A DNA stretch of 64,000 nt from Marinobacter sp. DY40_1A1. Its GTDB lineage: Bacteria; Pseudomonadota; Gammaproteobacteria; Pseudomonadales; Oleiphilaceae. Positions 1 through 10,196 of the stretch are shown here, one piece after another. The stretch is taken from contig NZ_VCHA01000007.1 in the NCBI RefSeq assembly GCF_016597815.1, forward strand, positions 1 to 64,000, written 5' to 3'. The notes beneath the pieces were generated by a model. The model was not told where the DNA came from and ran no database searches. It saw nothing but the letters and a program-made list of their open reading frames with translations. Position numbers and translations under genes: made by a program. Every line of letters starts with the position of its first letter. Positions within the stretch are counted from its first letter, which is position 1.

Positions 1-36
1 CTCCAGCCAGCGCCCACACGAATTACTTGGTCAATT

Positions 37-65
37 TGTTAAAGAGCGTTTGAGCCGTTGCTCAA
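37..65 (-). promoter_or_regulatory. rRNA antitermination site (boxB-like hairpin and boxA)
   Basis: On the minus strand a perfect 6-bp hairpin (TTGAGC, 4-nt loop, GCTCAA; 50-65) is followed at once by CGCTCTTTAACA (37-48), one base from the boxA consensus TGCTCTTTAACA. The order boxB then boxA is that of rRNA leaders, where NusB/NusE load on boxA to stop Rho-dependent termination. A nusB gene lies in this window at 42.2 kb. Confidence 0.8.
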
Positions 66-77
66 TCAAGGTGGCGT

Positions 78-105
78 ATTCTACATCGTCTCGCCGCCTT
101 GTCAA
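78..105 (-). promoter_or_regulatory. rRNA operon promoter, downstream copy (P2)
   Basis: Minus-strand -35 TTGACA (100-105), 16-bp spacer, -10 TAGAAT (78-83), with an AT-rich tract upstream (about 108-150). Hexamers and spacer length match those of the upstream copy 133 bp away, while the spacer sequences differ. This suggests two selected promoters, not a recent duplication. Confidence 0.85.
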
Positions 106-210
106 CCGTTTAATTAAAGAATCTTTAAACTCGTTTTCTTTAATACTTTCAAACAGTTGCCCTTCTTAATCCACCCCGTCTCAGCGGTGTGCCCCTCGAA
201 GGAGATGCGC

Positions 211-238
211 ATTCTACAGACACACGCAGATCTGTCAA
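211..238 (-). promoter_or_regulatory. rRNA operon promoter, upstream copy (P1)
   Basis: Minus-strand -35 TTGACA (233-238), 16-bp spacer, -10 TAGAAT (211-216), then a GC-rich discriminator starting GCGC. An A/T-rich tract upstream (about 241-265) fits an UP element. The perfect -35, short spacer and GC-rich discriminator are typical of strong, growth-rate-controlled rRNA promoters. Seen directly; the function is inferred. Confidence 0.85.
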
Positions 239-347
239 CGGCCATTTTCAATTTATTTCAGAGAACCTCGGTTTCCACCTATGAATTAGCCAGAACAAGG
301 CAGAAACCGATTAAAAACCGTACAGAACCACTAATAGTCTAAGCGCT

Positions 348-1199
348 TTACTTGCCAACCTTGGCTGACCGACGAGTCTTCCCCCGGAACAATGCGCGAA
401 CCGGCCCAGAAAGCGCATAAACCAGGAACCCGGTAAACAACACAGTAGCCGGATCCAGCGCGACCACCACAAGAATCAGCACCACAAGAAGTATGGCTGC
501 AAACGGCACCCGACCACGAAGGTCCAGATCCTTGAAGCTGTGATACAGCACATTACTGACCATCAACACACCAGAGCCACCAACAACCACTATTGTCAGG
601 AAGGTGAGCCATGCTGCAGGCTCGAATGAATGGAAGCACCAAACGAGACCAGCAACACACGCAGCAGCTGCAGGGCTGGGCAATCCAACAAAATACTTTT
701 TGTCTACGGAACCGATCTGGGTATTAAACCGGGCCAGACGCAACGCTGTGCCGGCAACGTAGATAAAGGTTATGGCCCAGCCGATTTTATCCAATCCGTT
801 CAGGGACCAGAAAAAAGCAACGAATCCGGGCGCAACACCGAAGGCAACCATATCCGCGAGGCTGTCATATTCCTCGCCAAACTTGCTTTGGGTGTTGGTC
901 ATTCGCGCAACGCGACCGTCCAACCCGTCCAATATCATGGAAACAAAGATTGCAATGGCAGCATTATCAAAAACGCCACCTGCCGCTGATACAATGGCAT
1001 AGAAGCCAGAGAACAATGACGCGGTAGTTAGTGCGTTAGGGAGTAGATATATCCCTTTTTTTCGCACTGGCGCTCCCCCAATCAACTCTTCCTCCACAAC
1101 CTCACCAGGCTCGATGTCGCACTCGCCCGCGGGGCCGGTAGTAATCTCCGGTTCTGCGGCCGGAGAACTCACTTCTTTATCTTTTCTTTCGTTAGTCAT
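348..1199 (-). CDS. pssA: CDP-diacylglycerol--serine O-phosphatidyltransferase
   Basis: Makes phosphatidylserine from CDP-diacylglycerol and L-serine in the inner membrane, the committed step to phosphatidylethanolamine. The 283-residue protein carries the CDP-alcohol phosphatidyltransferase signature DG-x2-AR-x8-G-x3-D-x3-D, seen as DGLDGRVAR followed by FGEEYDSLAD, plus several hydrophobic helices. The acidic, soluble N-terminal extension of about 45 residues (starting MTNERKDKE) precedes the first helix. The frame is open upstream to 1268, but the ATG at 1199 has a GGAG ribosome site and gives a normal family length. It follows ilvC on the same strand but is separated from it by a terminator, so it probably has its own promoter or depends on readthrough. 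Confidence 0.93.
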   Translation of the reverse strand: MTNERKDKEVSSPAAEPEITTGPAGECDIEPGEVVEEELIGGAPVRKKGIYLLPNALTTASLFSGFYAIVSAAGGVFDNAAIAIFVSMILDGLDGRVARMTNTQSKFGEEYDSLADMVAFGVAPGFVAFFWSLNGLDKIGWAITFIYVAGTALRLARFNTQIGSVDKKYFVGLPSPAAAACVAGLVWCFHSFEPAAWLTFLTIVVVGGSGVLMVSNVLYHSFKDLDLRGRVPFAAILLVVLILVVVALDPATVLFTGFLVYALSGPVRALFRGKTRRSAKVGK

Positions 1200-1237
1200 T
1201 CCCACTACTCCGGAAAGCATTTGGGCGAAGTATATAC

Positions 1238-1264
1238 GAAAAACGCGGCCACCCGGGCCGCGTT
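1238..1264 (-). terminator. Rho-independent terminator after ilvC
   Basis: Perfect 8-bp inverted repeat ACGCGGCC / GGCCGCGT (1243-1250 and 1256-1263) with a 5-nt loop, followed on the minus strand by a run of five T. It lies 25 bp past the ilvC stop and would end the ilvBNC transcript before pssA. Confidence 0.8.
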
Positions 1265-1288
1265 TCATTAAACCAAGCGAAGCTCCAC

Positions 1289-2314
<1,026 letters not shown>

Positions 2315-2372
2315 CTATGATTTGTGATGGCCTTTTCAAGCGGCCAAAGCTTTCGTTAAACACTAAACCGTT

Positions 2373-2864
2373 TTAAAGACTTAAAACCTTTTCGCCTCTG
2401 GCGATTCCGGAAATCCCCGAGCGTACCACTTCCAGCACGCCAGATGCTCCAATCGCCTGAACAAAGCCATCCAGCTTATCGCTTGGCCCTGCCAGCTGAA
2501 CTGTATAGACCGAACTGGTCACATCAACGATCTGCCCCCTGAAAATATCCACAGTACGCTTGATTTCAGCGCGCTGAGAACCGGTTGCTTTCAGCTTGAT
2601 CAGCATTAGCTCTCGCTCGATGTGTGGGCCCTCAGTAAGGTCCACCAACTTAACCACCTCAACGAGTTTGTTGAGCTGTTTGGTAATCTGCTCAATCACT
2701 CGATCCGGGCCAGTTGTTGTTACCGTCAGGCGAGACAGAGTCTCGTCCTCCGTTGGCGCAACAGTCAGGGTCTCAATGTTGTAGTTACGCTGCGAAAACA
2801 AACCAACTACTCGGGACAGAGCCCCCGGTTCGTTTTCCAGCAAGACAGAAATGATTCGACGCAT
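2373..2864 (-). CDS. ilvN: Acetolactate synthase small (regulatory) subunit
   Basis: Regulatory subunit of acetohydroxyacid synthase; it binds valine for feedback inhibition and activates the IlvB catalytic subunit. The 163-residue protein begins MRRIISVLLENEPGALSRVV, the conserved start of the ACT domain, and has the C-terminal ALS_ss_C-type domain (RGQIVDVTSS onwards). An in-frame ATG 30 bp upstream exists, but the ATG at 2864 has a GGAG/AGGG ribosome site and starts 2 nt after the ilvB stop, which indicates translational coupling. Confidence 0.96.
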   Translation of the reverse strand: MRRIISVLLENEPGALSRVVGLFSQRNYNIETLTVAPTEDETLSRLTVTTTGPDRVIEQITKQLNKLVEVVKLVDLTEGPHIERELMLIKLKATGSQRAEIKRTVDIFRGQIVDVTSSVYTVQLAGPSDKLDGFVQAIGASGVLEVVRSGISGIARGEKVLSL

Positions 2865-2866
2865 GA

Positions 2867-4585
2867 TCACACCCTCTCCGTTTTGCTGAGCCACATATCT
2901 TTCATGCAGCCGCGAGCTACTTGCATCGGGTATACATGCTCAAAGCGGTCAACCTGAATATCCACGAAAACCAGCCTGTCCTTCATAGCCAGAGCTTCCT
3001 TGAGCTTGGGCTCCAGATCTTCTTTCTTATCGATCCTGATACCCACATGACCGTAAGCTTCAGCCAACTTGATGAAATCAGGCAGGGACTCCATGTAGGA
3101 ATGAGAGTGCCTGGACTCGTAGTTCATGTCCTGCCACTGCTTCACCATACCCAGAGCCTGATTATTCAAGTTGATAATCTTCACCGGCAACTTGTACTGG
3201 TTACAGGTGGAGAGCTCCTGAATATTCATCTGGATACTGCCCTCACCTGTAATACAGAGCACTTCGTCATCCGGATGGGTCAGCTTGATGCCCATAGCGG
3301 CTGGCAAGCCAAAGCCCATGGTGCCGAGTCCACCGGAGTTGATCCAGCGATTCGGCTTATCAAACTTGTAGTACTGAGCCGCGAACATCTGGTGCTGCCC
3401 CACATCAGAGGTAACAAATGCATCCCCATTCGTGAGGCGGTGCAGCATTTCGACGACTTCTTGCGGCTTGATTACATCCGGGCTGGTTTCATAGCGCATA
3501 CCATGGAAAGCGCGCCATTCATCAATCTGCTTCCACCAGGATGCGATAGCCTCTGCATCCGGCTTTTCCTTGCTCTCTTTTACCAGTGCGAGCATTTCCT
3601 TGAGAACCGCATCCACCGGCCCCACGATCGGCACGTCGGCGTCGATGGTCTTGGAGATTGATGCCGGATCAATATCAATATGAATAATCCGTGCACCAGG
3701 GCAGAACTTCTCTGTTGCGTTGGTGACGCGATCATCAAACCGCGCACCAACCGCCAGAATAAGGTCCGAGTGGTGCATCGCCATATTCGCTTCGTAGGTT
3801 CCGTGCATGCCAAGCCAGCCAAGGTGCTGCTTGTCGCTGGCCGGATAACAACCAATCCCCATCAGGGTATTAGTAATCGGATAACCCAACTTGCGCACCA
3901 ACTCTGTTAGCTGACCGGATGCCTTGCCCAGAATGACACCGCCACCGGCATATATAACAGGGCGTCGCGCCGCCAGCATCATATCGACCGCTTTTTTGAT
4001 CTGGCCTGCATGGCCACGGATAGCCGGATTGTATGAGCGCAGCTTTACTTTTTTCGGATAAGCGTACTCGAAGCGCTCATTAGGCGCGGTCATATCCTTG
4101 GGAATATCCACAACAACAGGACCAGGGCGACCGGTAGAGGCGATGTAATACGCTTTGCGGATAATTTCCGGAATCTCTGACGGATGACGCACACTGAGGT
4201 TGTGCTTAACGACAGGCCTGGAAACACCCATCATATCGGTTTCCTGAAAGGCATCTTCGCCAATCAGAGTGGATGCAACCTGCCCGCACAGAACCACCAT
4301 GGGGATGGAGTCCATGAATGCAGTTGCAATACCGGTAATGGTATTGGTGGCTCCAGGGCCAGAGGTCACAAGCACAGTTCCTGGCATGCCAGTCGCGCGT
4401 GCATAGCCATCAGCCATGTGCACCGCCGCCTGTTCGTGCCTTACCAGAATGTGTTTGACCTCGTCCTGCCTGAACAGCGCATCATAAATATGAAGGGCTG
4501 CACCACCCGGATAGCCATATATGTACTCGATCCCCTGATCCTGCAGGGAGCGGATCAGCATATCGGCGCCAGACAATAACTCCAC
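2867..4585 (-). CDS. ilvB: Acetolactate synthase large (catalytic) subunit
   Basis: Thiamine-diphosphate enzyme that condenses two pyruvates, or pyruvate with 2-oxobutyrate, opening branched-chain amino acid synthesis. Three domains are visible: N-terminal pyrimidine-binding domain with [13 protein letters not shown] and the catalytic Glu in [16 protein letters not shown]; a central FAD-contacting domain; and a C-terminal PP domain with GEGSIQMN leading to the N-N metal ligands. I start it at GTG 4585 (572 residues, [10 protein letters not shown]), preceded by AGAGGG, because family members begin here; the frame is open to an ATG at 4624. It heads ilvB-ilvN-ilvC and is preceded by a long leader. 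Confidence 0.95.
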   Translation of the reverse strand: MELLSGADMLIRSLQDQGIEYIYGYPGGAALHIYDALFRQDEVKHILVRHEQAAVHMADGYARATGMPGTVLVTSGPGATNTITGIATAFMDSIPMVVLCGQVASTLIGEDAFQETDMMGVSRPVVKHNLSVRHPSEIPEIIRKAYYIASTGRPGPVVVDIPKDMTAPNERFEYAYPKKVKLRSYNPAIRGHAGQIKKAVDMMLAARRPVIYAGGGVILGKASGQLTELVRKLGYPITNTLMGIGCYPASDKQHLGWLGMHGTYEANMAMHHSDLILAVGARFDDRVTNATEKFCPGARIIHIDIDPASISKTIDADVPIVGPVDAVLKEMLALVKESKEKPDAEAIASWWKQIDEWRAFHGMRYETSPDVIKPQEVVEMLHRLTNGDAFVTSDVGQHQMFAAQYYKFDKPNRWINSGGLGTMGFGLPAAMGIKLTHPDDEVLCITGEGSIQMNIQELSTCNQYKLPVKIINLNNQALGMVKQWQDMNYESRHSHSYMESLPDFIKLAEAYGHVGIRIDKKEDLEPKLKEALAMKDRLVFVDIQVDRFEHVYPMQVARGCMKDMWLSKTERV

Positions 4586-5046
4586 GATTTTATACCCTCT
4601 TCTACGAGTGAATGAGCCGGGCACACGCCCGGTTGCCTGGGTTCACGGTTACCCTGCTTCTTTTGAAAGCGGAACCGGCTGCTCCACACTTTGTTAAGAG
4701 GTTGTCTCCTGGCCAGCCGCCCTCCTGAGGGTTGCGGAGAACGGCCAATCGACGGGTTGCACGTAAGCAACAACCATTCCGCGACAGATGCGCGGCACGC
4801 TCAGTGTGGTAAATAACGGGGGATACTTGCACGGGATTGCCTGCCGTTAGCCCCAGTCTTCAGGCAATCCGTAATTCTGACAGCGCTAAACTCCCTGTCA
4901 ATAGCCACTGTTGCATTCTGTACCCATTGTGTTGGATGCTCTGCGTTAAATAATTGAAACTCAGGTGCGGAGTTTTGAACCAAGCGGAAGAAAATTCCTC
5001 GCTCAGGTGGCATGATAGGCGCACGTAAAACACAACGAGTAGAGCC
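4586..5046 (-). promoter_or_regulatory. ilvB upstream region: promoter and long structured leader
   Basis: 461 bp without a supported gene between ilvB (minus) and the DUF4124 gene (plus). On the minus strand a -35 TTGACA (4896-4901), a 16-bp spacer and -10 CAGAAT (4874-4879) predict a start near 4867, giving a leader of about 280 nt. A perfect 10-bp inverted repeat (GGATTGCCTG at 4834-4843 and CAGGCAATCC at 4861-4870, 17-bp loop) spans the predicted start. A perfect 6-bp hairpin (CCGGGC, 4-nt loop, 4617-4632) lies just before the ilvB ribosome site. I see no leader peptide rich in Val, Leu or Ile, so classical attenuation is not supported. Confidence 0.55.
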
Positions 5047-5511
5047 ATGAACAGAAAAACCCTGATGCTGACATTATTAATCGCCGTAGCACCCGGCATG
5101 GCAATGAGCGCCTCTGTGTACAAATGGACGGACGACAATGGTGTTACCCATTATGGCGACCGTCAGCCGGTTGGAGCCAGCTCCGAGACTGTCAACGTTC
5201 GCTCTGGCACATCTTCTGGATCTGACAGCAGCCGCACTAGCCCCCAGCAACGCCTGAACGAGTTACAAGAGCAACAGCAGAAAAAAGCCGAGCGGGAAAA
5301 TGAGACTGCGGTTGAAGCGGCGCGCCGCAAGCAGCGTGAGGCGAATTGCGAGACAGCACGGGCAAACCTGGAAATCATCGAGAGCAACGCGCGTATCCGA
5401 ATCGAGGAAAATGGCGAGCAACGCTACCTTGCACCTGAAGAAATCGCTGAACAAAAATTGAAGTTCGAAGAAGTTGTCGCTGAGAACTGTGGCCCAGAGC
5501 CCCAAAAATAG
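5047..5511 (+). CDS. DUF4124 domain-containing periplasmic protein
   Basis: Function unknown. The 154-residue protein has a signal peptide (MNRKTLMLTLLIAVAPGMAMSA, cleavage likely after residue 22) and then the DUF4124 signature YKWTDDNGVTHYGDRQP, common in gammaproteobacterial envelope proteins. A Ser/Thr-rich linker follows, then a charged, Gln/Glu-rich helix (about 75-115) that looks like a coiled coil, and two Cys (about residues 99 and 149) that could pair. It is monocistronic, divergent from ilvB, and ends at a bidirectional terminator shared with clpB. Confidence 0.8.
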   Translation: MNRKTLMLTLLIAVAPGMAMSASVYKWTDDNGVTHYGDRQPVGASSETVNVRSGTSSGSDSSRTSPQQRLNELQEQQQKKAERENETAVEAARRKQREANCETARANLEIIESNARIRIEENGEQRYLAPEEIAEQKLKFEEVVAENCGPEPQK

Positions 5512-5537
5512 GCCTTAAACCCAAGCGCCAAGACAGC

Positions 5538-5573
5538 AAAAAGTGGGCAGGGCCGAAGCCATGCCCACTTTTC
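5538..5573. terminator. Bidirectional terminator between the DUF4124 gene and clpB
   Basis: Perfect 11-bp inverted repeat AAAAGTGGGCA / TGCCCACTTTT (5539-5549 and 5562-5572) with a 12-nt loop. The stem ends in A/T runs on both sides, so it can act for both convergent genes. Confidence 0.85.
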
Positions 5574-5585
5574 CCTAGTTTTTAA

Positions 5586-8162
5586 TCATGCTTTTTCGAA
5601 CACCAGCACACTGCCGTCCGCAGAGGCACGAATGGTGTCACCAGAGACAAAGTCTCCCCGCAACAATCTTTGCGCCAACGGGTTTTCAATCATCCGCTGA
5701 ACGGCTCTCTTCAGCGGCCGGGCTCCGTATACGGGATCGTAGCCGACTTCGCCCAGAAGATTCATCGCAGCATCATCCAGCTCCAACTTCACTCCCTGTT
5801 CCTGCAGGCGCCTGTTGAGTATCTCAACCTGAATTTTGGCGATTCCATGAATCTGGTCTCCAGCCAGCGGATGGAACACAACCACTTCATCCACACGGTT
5901 AATAAACTCAGGCCGGAAGTGAGCTCCTACCTCCACCATAACCGCAGCCTTCATGGCTTCGTAATTTTCAGCTCCCGCTTTTTGCTGAATGATGTCTGAG
6001 CCCAGGTTTGAGGTCATCACGATAACTGTGTTGCTGAAGTCCACCGTTCTACCCTGACCATCTGTAAGACGACCGTCATCAAGAACCTGAAGCAGTATGT
6101 TGAAGACATCCGGGTGCGCTTTTTCAACTTCGTCCAGTAACAGCACGGAATAGGGGCGCCGACGAACGGCCTCGGTAAGGTAGCCGCCCTCTTCATAACC
6201 CACATACCCTGGGGGCGCACCGATCAGCCGGGCAACGGAATGCTTCTCCATAAACTCCGACATATCGATTCGCACCATAGCGTCATCGGTATCAAAGAGG
6301 AACGAAGCAAGCGCCTTGCACAGTTCGGTTTTACCGACTCCTGTTGGCCCAAGGAACAGGAAGGAACCATTAGGCCGCTGCGGATCTGCCAAGCCGGCCC
6401 GGGAACGGCGTACGGCATTCGATACCGCCTCTACCGCCTCACTCTGACCAATCACACGTTTGTGCAGGGCCTCTTCCATACGCATCAACTTATCGCGCTC
6501 GCCTTCCAGCATTCTGGATACAGGAATACCTGTCCATTTCGAAACAACCTCTGCGATCTCCTCGTCGGTGACACGATTTCGCAGCAACTTCATTTCCATC
6601 ATTTCTGCCTGGCTTGCCATATCGAGCTGACGCTCCAGCTCCGGGATGCGGCCATACTGCAACTCGGACATTTTGCCCAAGTCACCTGCCCGACGGGCGG
6701 TCTCCAGATCAATACGCGCCTGCTCAAGCTGGCTCTTTATTTTCTGGGAGCCGTGCAAGGCAGCCTTTTCCGTATTCCAGATTTCCTCAAGATCAGCGTA
6801 CTCGCGTTCCACACCCCCGATAACACTGGAAAGCTCTTCAAGGCGCTTCTTTGACGCGGCATCGGTCTCCTTTTTCAGAGCCTCTCGCTCGATTTTTAGC
6901 TGGATGAGCCTGCGCTCCAGGCGATCCAGGGGCTCCGGTTTGGAGTCCATCTCCATCCGGATCTGGCTCGCCGCTTCATCGATCAGATCAATCGCCTTGT
7001 CCGGCAACTGGCGGTCTGTAATGTAGCGCTGAGACAACTTGGCCGCGGCGATAATCGCTCCATCCGTCACCTCAACACCGTGGTGTACTTCGTAGCGCTC
7101 TTTCAGACCCCGGAGAATCGCGATGGTGTCTTCTTCATTCGGCTCATTCACCAGCACTTTCTGAAAACGGCGCTCCAGAGCGGCGTCTTTTTCAATGTTC
7201 TCACGGTATTCGTTCAACGTGGTGGCACCCACGCAATGCAACTCGCCCCGGGCCAGCGCCGGCTTGAGCATGTTACCCGCGTCCATGGAGCCTTCGGCTT
7301 TACCTGCACCCACCACCGTATGGATTTCATCGATGAACAGAATGATCTGACCTTCCTGTTTGGCGAGTTCATTGAGCACCGCTTTCAAACGCTCCTCAAA
7401 CTCGCCCCGAAACTTGGCGCCAGCTATAAGCGAGCCCATATCCAGAGACAACACTCGCTTGTTTTTCAGACCTTCGGGTACTTCGCCGTTTACAATCCGT
7501 TGGGCCAAGCCTTCGGCAATGGCGGTTTTACCAACGCCCGGCTCGCCGATAAGTACCGGGTTGTTTTTACGGCGGCGCTGCAGCACCTGAATAGTGCGGC
7601 GTATTTCGTCATCACGACCAATTACCGGGTCAAGTTTCCCGGCTTCGGCCCGCTCGGTCAGATCAATCGTATATTTGGAGAGCGCCTGACGGCTTTCCTC
7701 TGCACCTGCATCATCCACAGTTTCACCACCTCGAACGGTATTAATAGCGTTTTCCAGGGCAGCTTTATCTACACCCTGTTCACGCAACACACGACCAAGC
7801 GTGCCACGGTCTTCCAGAGCGGCCAAAAGCATCAACTCACTGGATATAAATTGATCTTTTCGCTTCTGCGCCAATTTATCGGCAATATTGAACAGTCGCC
7901 CCATGTCGTTCGACATAGCGACATCGCCTGCGCTGCCACTCACTTCAGGCAGGTTTTCTATTTCTTGCGCGACAGCCTTGCGCACACGACCAGGTTCAGC
8001 GCCAGCCTGCTTAAGAAGCGGGGTGATGGAGCTGCCTTGCTGATCCAGCATGGCCTGCATGAGGTGGAGAGGCTCAATAAAGTTATGATCCTTGCCAACC
8101 GCCAGTGATTGCGCGTCAGCCAGTGCGGTTTGTAACAGACTGGTGAGTTTATCGATTCTCAT
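5586..8162 (-). CDS. clpB: ATP-dependent disaggregase ClpB
   Basis: Hexameric AAA+ chaperone that works with DnaK to pull proteins out of aggregates. The 858 residues match the family. In order: N-terminal repeat domain; NBD1 with Walker A GEPGVGKT; a long coiled-coil middle domain (about 400-530, [19 protein letters not shown]); NBD2 with Walker A GPTGVGKT and Walker [13 protein letters not shown]; and a C-terminal domain with [11 protein letters not shown]. The ATG at 8162 (MRIDKLTS) has a GGGGA ribosome site and is preferred over an upstream ATG at 8222 that would overlap the promoter. A sigma32-type promoter lies about 70 bp upstream, so heat induction is expected. Confidence 0.98.
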   Translation of the reverse strand: MRIDKLTSLLQTALADAQSLAVGKDHNFIEPLHLMQAMLDQQGSSITPLLKQAGAEPGRVRKAVAQEIENLPEVSGSAGDVAMSNDMGRLFNIADKLAQKRKDQFISSELMLLAALEDRGTLGRVLREQGVDKAALENAINTVRGGETVDDAGAEESRQALSKYTIDLTERAEAGKLDPVIGRDDEIRRTIQVLQRRRKNNPVLIGEPGVGKTAIAEGLAQRIVNGEVPEGLKNKRVLSLDMGSLIAGAKFRGEFEERLKAVLNELAKQEGQIILFIDEIHTVVGAGKAEGSMDAGNMLKPALARGELHCVGATTLNEYRENIEKDAALERRFQKVLVNEPNEEDTIAILRGLKERYEVHHGVEVTDGAIIAAAKLSQRYITDRQLPDKAIDLIDEAASQIRMEMDSKPEPLDRLERRLIQLKIEREALKKETDAASKKRLEELSSVIGGVEREYADLEEIWNTEKAALHGSQKIKSQLEQARIDLETARRAGDLGKMSELQYGRIPELERQLDMASQAEMMEMKLLRNRVTDEEIAEVVSKWTGIPVSRMLEGERDKLMRMEEALHKRVIGQSEAVEAVSNAVRRSRAGLADPQRPNGSFLFLGPTGVGKTELCKALASFLFDTDDAMVRIDMSEFMEKHSVARLIGAPPGYVGYEEGGYLTEAVRRRPYSVLLLDEVEKAHPDVFNILLQVLDDGRLTDGQGRTVDFSNTVIVMTSNLGSDIIQQKAGAENYEAMKAAVMVEVGAHFRPEFINRVDEVVVFHPLAGDQIHGIAKIQVEILNRRLQEQGVKLELDDAAMNLLGEVGYDPVYGARPLKRAVQRMIENPLAQRLLRGDFVSGDTIRASADGSVLVFEKA

Positions 8163-8231
8163 GAATTCGTTTCCCCGATTTGTCCAGCGAATGCGATCAG
8201 TTATTGCACATTCGATTAGCATTGGGAACTA

Positions 8232-8259
8232 ATGTAGGGGCTATCAGGGGAAGTTCAAG
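8232..8259 (-). promoter_or_regulatory. Heat-shock (sigma32) promoter of clpB
   Basis: Minus strand: -35 CTTGAA (8254-8259), 13-bp spacer, -10 CCCCTACAT (8232-8240). This closely matches the sigma32 consensus CTTGAA-N13-14-CCCCATNT. Transcription would start near 8225, giving a leader of about 60 nt to the clpB ATG at 8162. It lies in the 134-bp gap after pgeF. Confidence 0.85.
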
Positions 8260-8296
8260 GTCACCACGGACAAAACCGTCAGAAAATTGACAGAGC

Positions 8297-9064
8297 TCAG
8301 GTTTTCCAGATGGCGGTGGCCATGCGACCGGTCTTGCCATCGCGGCGATAGGAATAAAAACGCTGTTTATCGGTAACCGTACAAAAGCCGCCGCCGAAAA
8401 TCTTTGTAACGCCCATATTCTGCAGGCGCTGCCGGGCAAGCAGATAGATATCGGCCATATAATGCCCCTCTCGAGCACCCTCAGAACTGAATGCACTTTC
8501 GGCTTCTGGATCATGCGCCATAAACGCCGCTTTCACTTCCGGGCCTACTTCAAATGTCCCTGGGCCTATGGCTGGTCCCAACCAGGCCATCAAGGTGTTG
8601 CCGGGCAACCCCATAGCGGAGACCAGATTTTCCAGAACGCCACCACACAAGCTGCGCCAGCCTGCGTGGGCAGCTGCCACGGTAGTCCCATTCAGGTCAC
8701 AGAGCATAACCGGCAAACAATCTGCCGTAAGGATAGTGCAGGCGTTATTAGCCGCCTGAGTCCAGCTTGCATCCGCATCAGGAATACTCACACCCTCTGC
8801 TGGAGGAAGGCGGACAACGTCAGTACCGTGGACCTGGTTGAGCCACACGAAAGCATCTGCCGGAAGGCTACAGGCACGGGCCAGCCTCAGGCGATTTTCC
8901 GCCACGCGTGCAGGTTCATCGCCCACATGACTCCCAAGGTTCATACTAGCCCAAGGCGGCATGCTAACGCCGCCCAACCGGATAGTACACACTGCATGGA
9001 TGTTCGAGGGAGCAGGCCAATCCGGACGGATCAGCGGCACTTCTGAAACCCAGTCAGAACTCAT
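8297..9064 (-). CDS. pgeF: Polyphenol oxidase/laccase-domain purine nucleosidase family protein (PgeF/YfiH)
   Basis: Member of the YfiH/DUF152 (Cu-oxidase_4) family, for which peptidoglycan-editing and purine nucleoside phosphorylase activities have been reported. The 255-residue protein shows the family metal-site residues: His in NQVHGTDVV, Cys in TADCLPVMLCD and His in AAAHAGWRSL, with a Gly-rich C-terminus (FGGGFCTVTD, YSYRRDGKTGR). The ATG at 9064 has a GGAG site 5 nt away and overlaps the rluD stop by 11 nt, so the two are translationally coupled. rluD-pgeF-clpB is a common order in this group. Confidence 0.92.
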   Translation of the reverse strand: MSSDWVSEVPLIRPDWPAPSNIHAVCTIRLGGVSMPPWASMNLGSHVGDEPARVAENRLRLARACSLPADAFVWLNQVHGTDVVRLPPAEGVSIPDADASWTQAANNACTILTADCLPVMLCDLNGTTVAAAHAGWRSLCGGVLENLVSAMGLPGNTLMAWLGPAIGPGTFEVGPEVKAAFMAHDPEAESAFSSEGAREGHYMADIYLLARQRLQNMGVTKIFGGGFCTVTDKQRFYSYRRDGKTGRMATAIWKT

Positions 9065-10031
9065 CGCTCTCCAAATCCTTAACATGCTTGCGCAACGCTG
9101 CTAACAAACCCAGGAAGTCTTCCGGCAAAGGCACCTCCCAGCTCAGGATCTCACCGGTTTCCGGGTGTTCCAGCGTGAGCTGTCGCGCATGCAACGCTTG
9201 CCGGTGAAATGCCGAGAGTACCTGGCGCAACTCTTCTGTTGTGCCTTTCGGTAATCGAAGGCGGCCGCCATAGAGGGGATCACCCACCAACGGGTGCTTA
9301 ACATGAGCCATGTGGACTCGAATCTGGTGGGTGCGACCGCTTTCAAGCTTGCAGCGCACATGAGTATGAGCCGCAAAGCGCTCAATCAGGCGATAATGGG
9401 TTACCGCGGGCTTGCCACTTTTGACAACACCCATTTTCTTTCGTTCATGGGGATGACGGCCAATGGGCGCATCCACCGTGGCACCACCTGTGAGGGTACC
9501 AACAACTACCGCCTCGTACTCCCGACCCATGCTGCGGGTTTGCAGCTGATCAACCAGCGATGTGTGGGCAATCAGGCTTCGAGCAACCACCATAATCCCT
9601 GAAGTATCCTTATCGAGACGATGGACAATGCCAGCTCTTGGCAGGTTTTCCACCTCCGGTGCATAGTTCAACAACGCATTGACCAAGGTGCCATCTGCGT
9701 GGCCAGCTGCAGGATGAACAACTAAGCCCGCCGGCTTGTTGATCACAAGCAGATGCTCATCTTCATAGACAATATCCAGGCTGATGGCTTCGGCCTGCCA
9801 GGTCACCTGAGCTTCAGGCTCTGCGTCCAGCTCTATCCGGTCGCTGAGCATCACCTTGTCTTTCGGCCTGCGAACTTCCCCGTTTACTGTTAACGCACCG
9901 CTGCGAATCCAGGATTGCAGGCGCGAGCGCGAGTGTTCGGGCATAAGTTCTGCCACCGCCTGGTCCAGGCGCCGATCGCTCAAAGCGGGTGGCACAGCAA
10001 AACTGGCAACTATTCGGTTTTCAGATGACAT
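9054..10031 (-). CDS. rluD: 23S rRNA pseudouridine(1911/1915/1917) synthase RluD
   Basis: Isomerises uridines in helix 69 of 23S rRNA, needed for normal ribosome assembly. The 325-residue protein has an N-terminal S4 RNA-binding domain (RRLDQAVAELMPEHSRSRLQ) and the RluA-family catalytic motif GIVHRLDKDTSG containing the nucleophilic Asp, followed by KLESGRTHQIRVHM. An upstream in-frame extension to 10103 would add 24 residues unlike the family, so the ATG at 10031 (MSSENRIV) is chosen. It is divergent from bamD, an order also known in Pseudomonas. Confidence 0.95.
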   Translation of the reverse strand: MSSENRIVASFAVPPALSDRRLDQAVAELMPEHSRSRLQSWIRSGALTVNGEVRRPKDKVMLSDRIELDAEPEAQVTWQAEAISLDIVYEDEHLLVINKPAGLVVHPAAGHADGTLVNALLNYAPEVENLPRAGIVHRLDKDTSGIMVVARSLIAHTSLVDQLQTRSMGREYEAVVVGTLTGGATVDAPIGRHPHERKKMGVVKSGKPAVTHYRLIERFAAHTHVRCKLESGRTHQIRVHMAHVKHPLVGDPLYGGRLRLPKGTTEELRQVLSAFHRQALHARQLTLEHPETGEILSWEVPLPEDFLGLLAALRKHVKDLESDEF

Positions 10032-10128
10032 TAAGCCCCCAGGGCCGGTTTGAGTTAGGTTTTGGTCAGTATATTTGAAACAGTCGGGCTGTGCTTTCCA
10101 CATTCATCCACATGTAATCATGTGAGGC

Positions 10129-10157
10129 TGCACATAAGGCGAGTTCCCCGCTACAAT
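10129..10157 (+). promoter_or_regulatory. Probable sigma70 promoter of bamD
   Basis: -35 TGCACA (10129-10134, 4 of 6 matches), 17-bp spacer, -10 TACAAT (10152-10157, 5 of 6). Start expected near 10164, 33 nt before the chosen bamD ATG, which also supports that start over longer in-frame alternatives. Confidence 0.6.
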
Positions 10158-10196
10158 AGCGCCCTTGAATTTATCGACATTATACGGGATTCCGGC

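Larger units (their letters stand above)
1..347 (-). promoter_or_regulatory. Leader and promoter region of an rRNA operon (gene-free stretch)
   Basis: No protein gene is supported here. Read on the minus strand, the stretch holds two tandem sigma70 promoters, each preceded by an AT-rich tract like an UP element, then a small hairpin and a boxA antitermination sequence. This is the arrangement known in front of bacterial 16S rRNA genes. The last bases (about 1-36) resemble the conserved 16S leader. The 16S gene itself would lie beyond the left edge. The upstream gene pssA is transcribed in the same direction and ends at 348. Confidence 0.85.

Noticed and set aside
157..342. 61-codon open frame in the rRNA leader region
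   Set aside because: Overlaps two strong rRNA promoters on the other strand and has no ribosome site.
4602..4832. Possible leader peptide for ilvB attenuation
   Set aside because: The frames in the leader are 70-80 codons, lack runs of Val, Leu or Ile, and have no good ribosome site; no terminator hairpin with a T run follows.
7080..8108. 342-codon open frame antisense to clpB
   Set aside because: Lies wholly inside clpB on the other strand, has no ribosome site or family resemblance; a by-product of codon use in a conserved gene.
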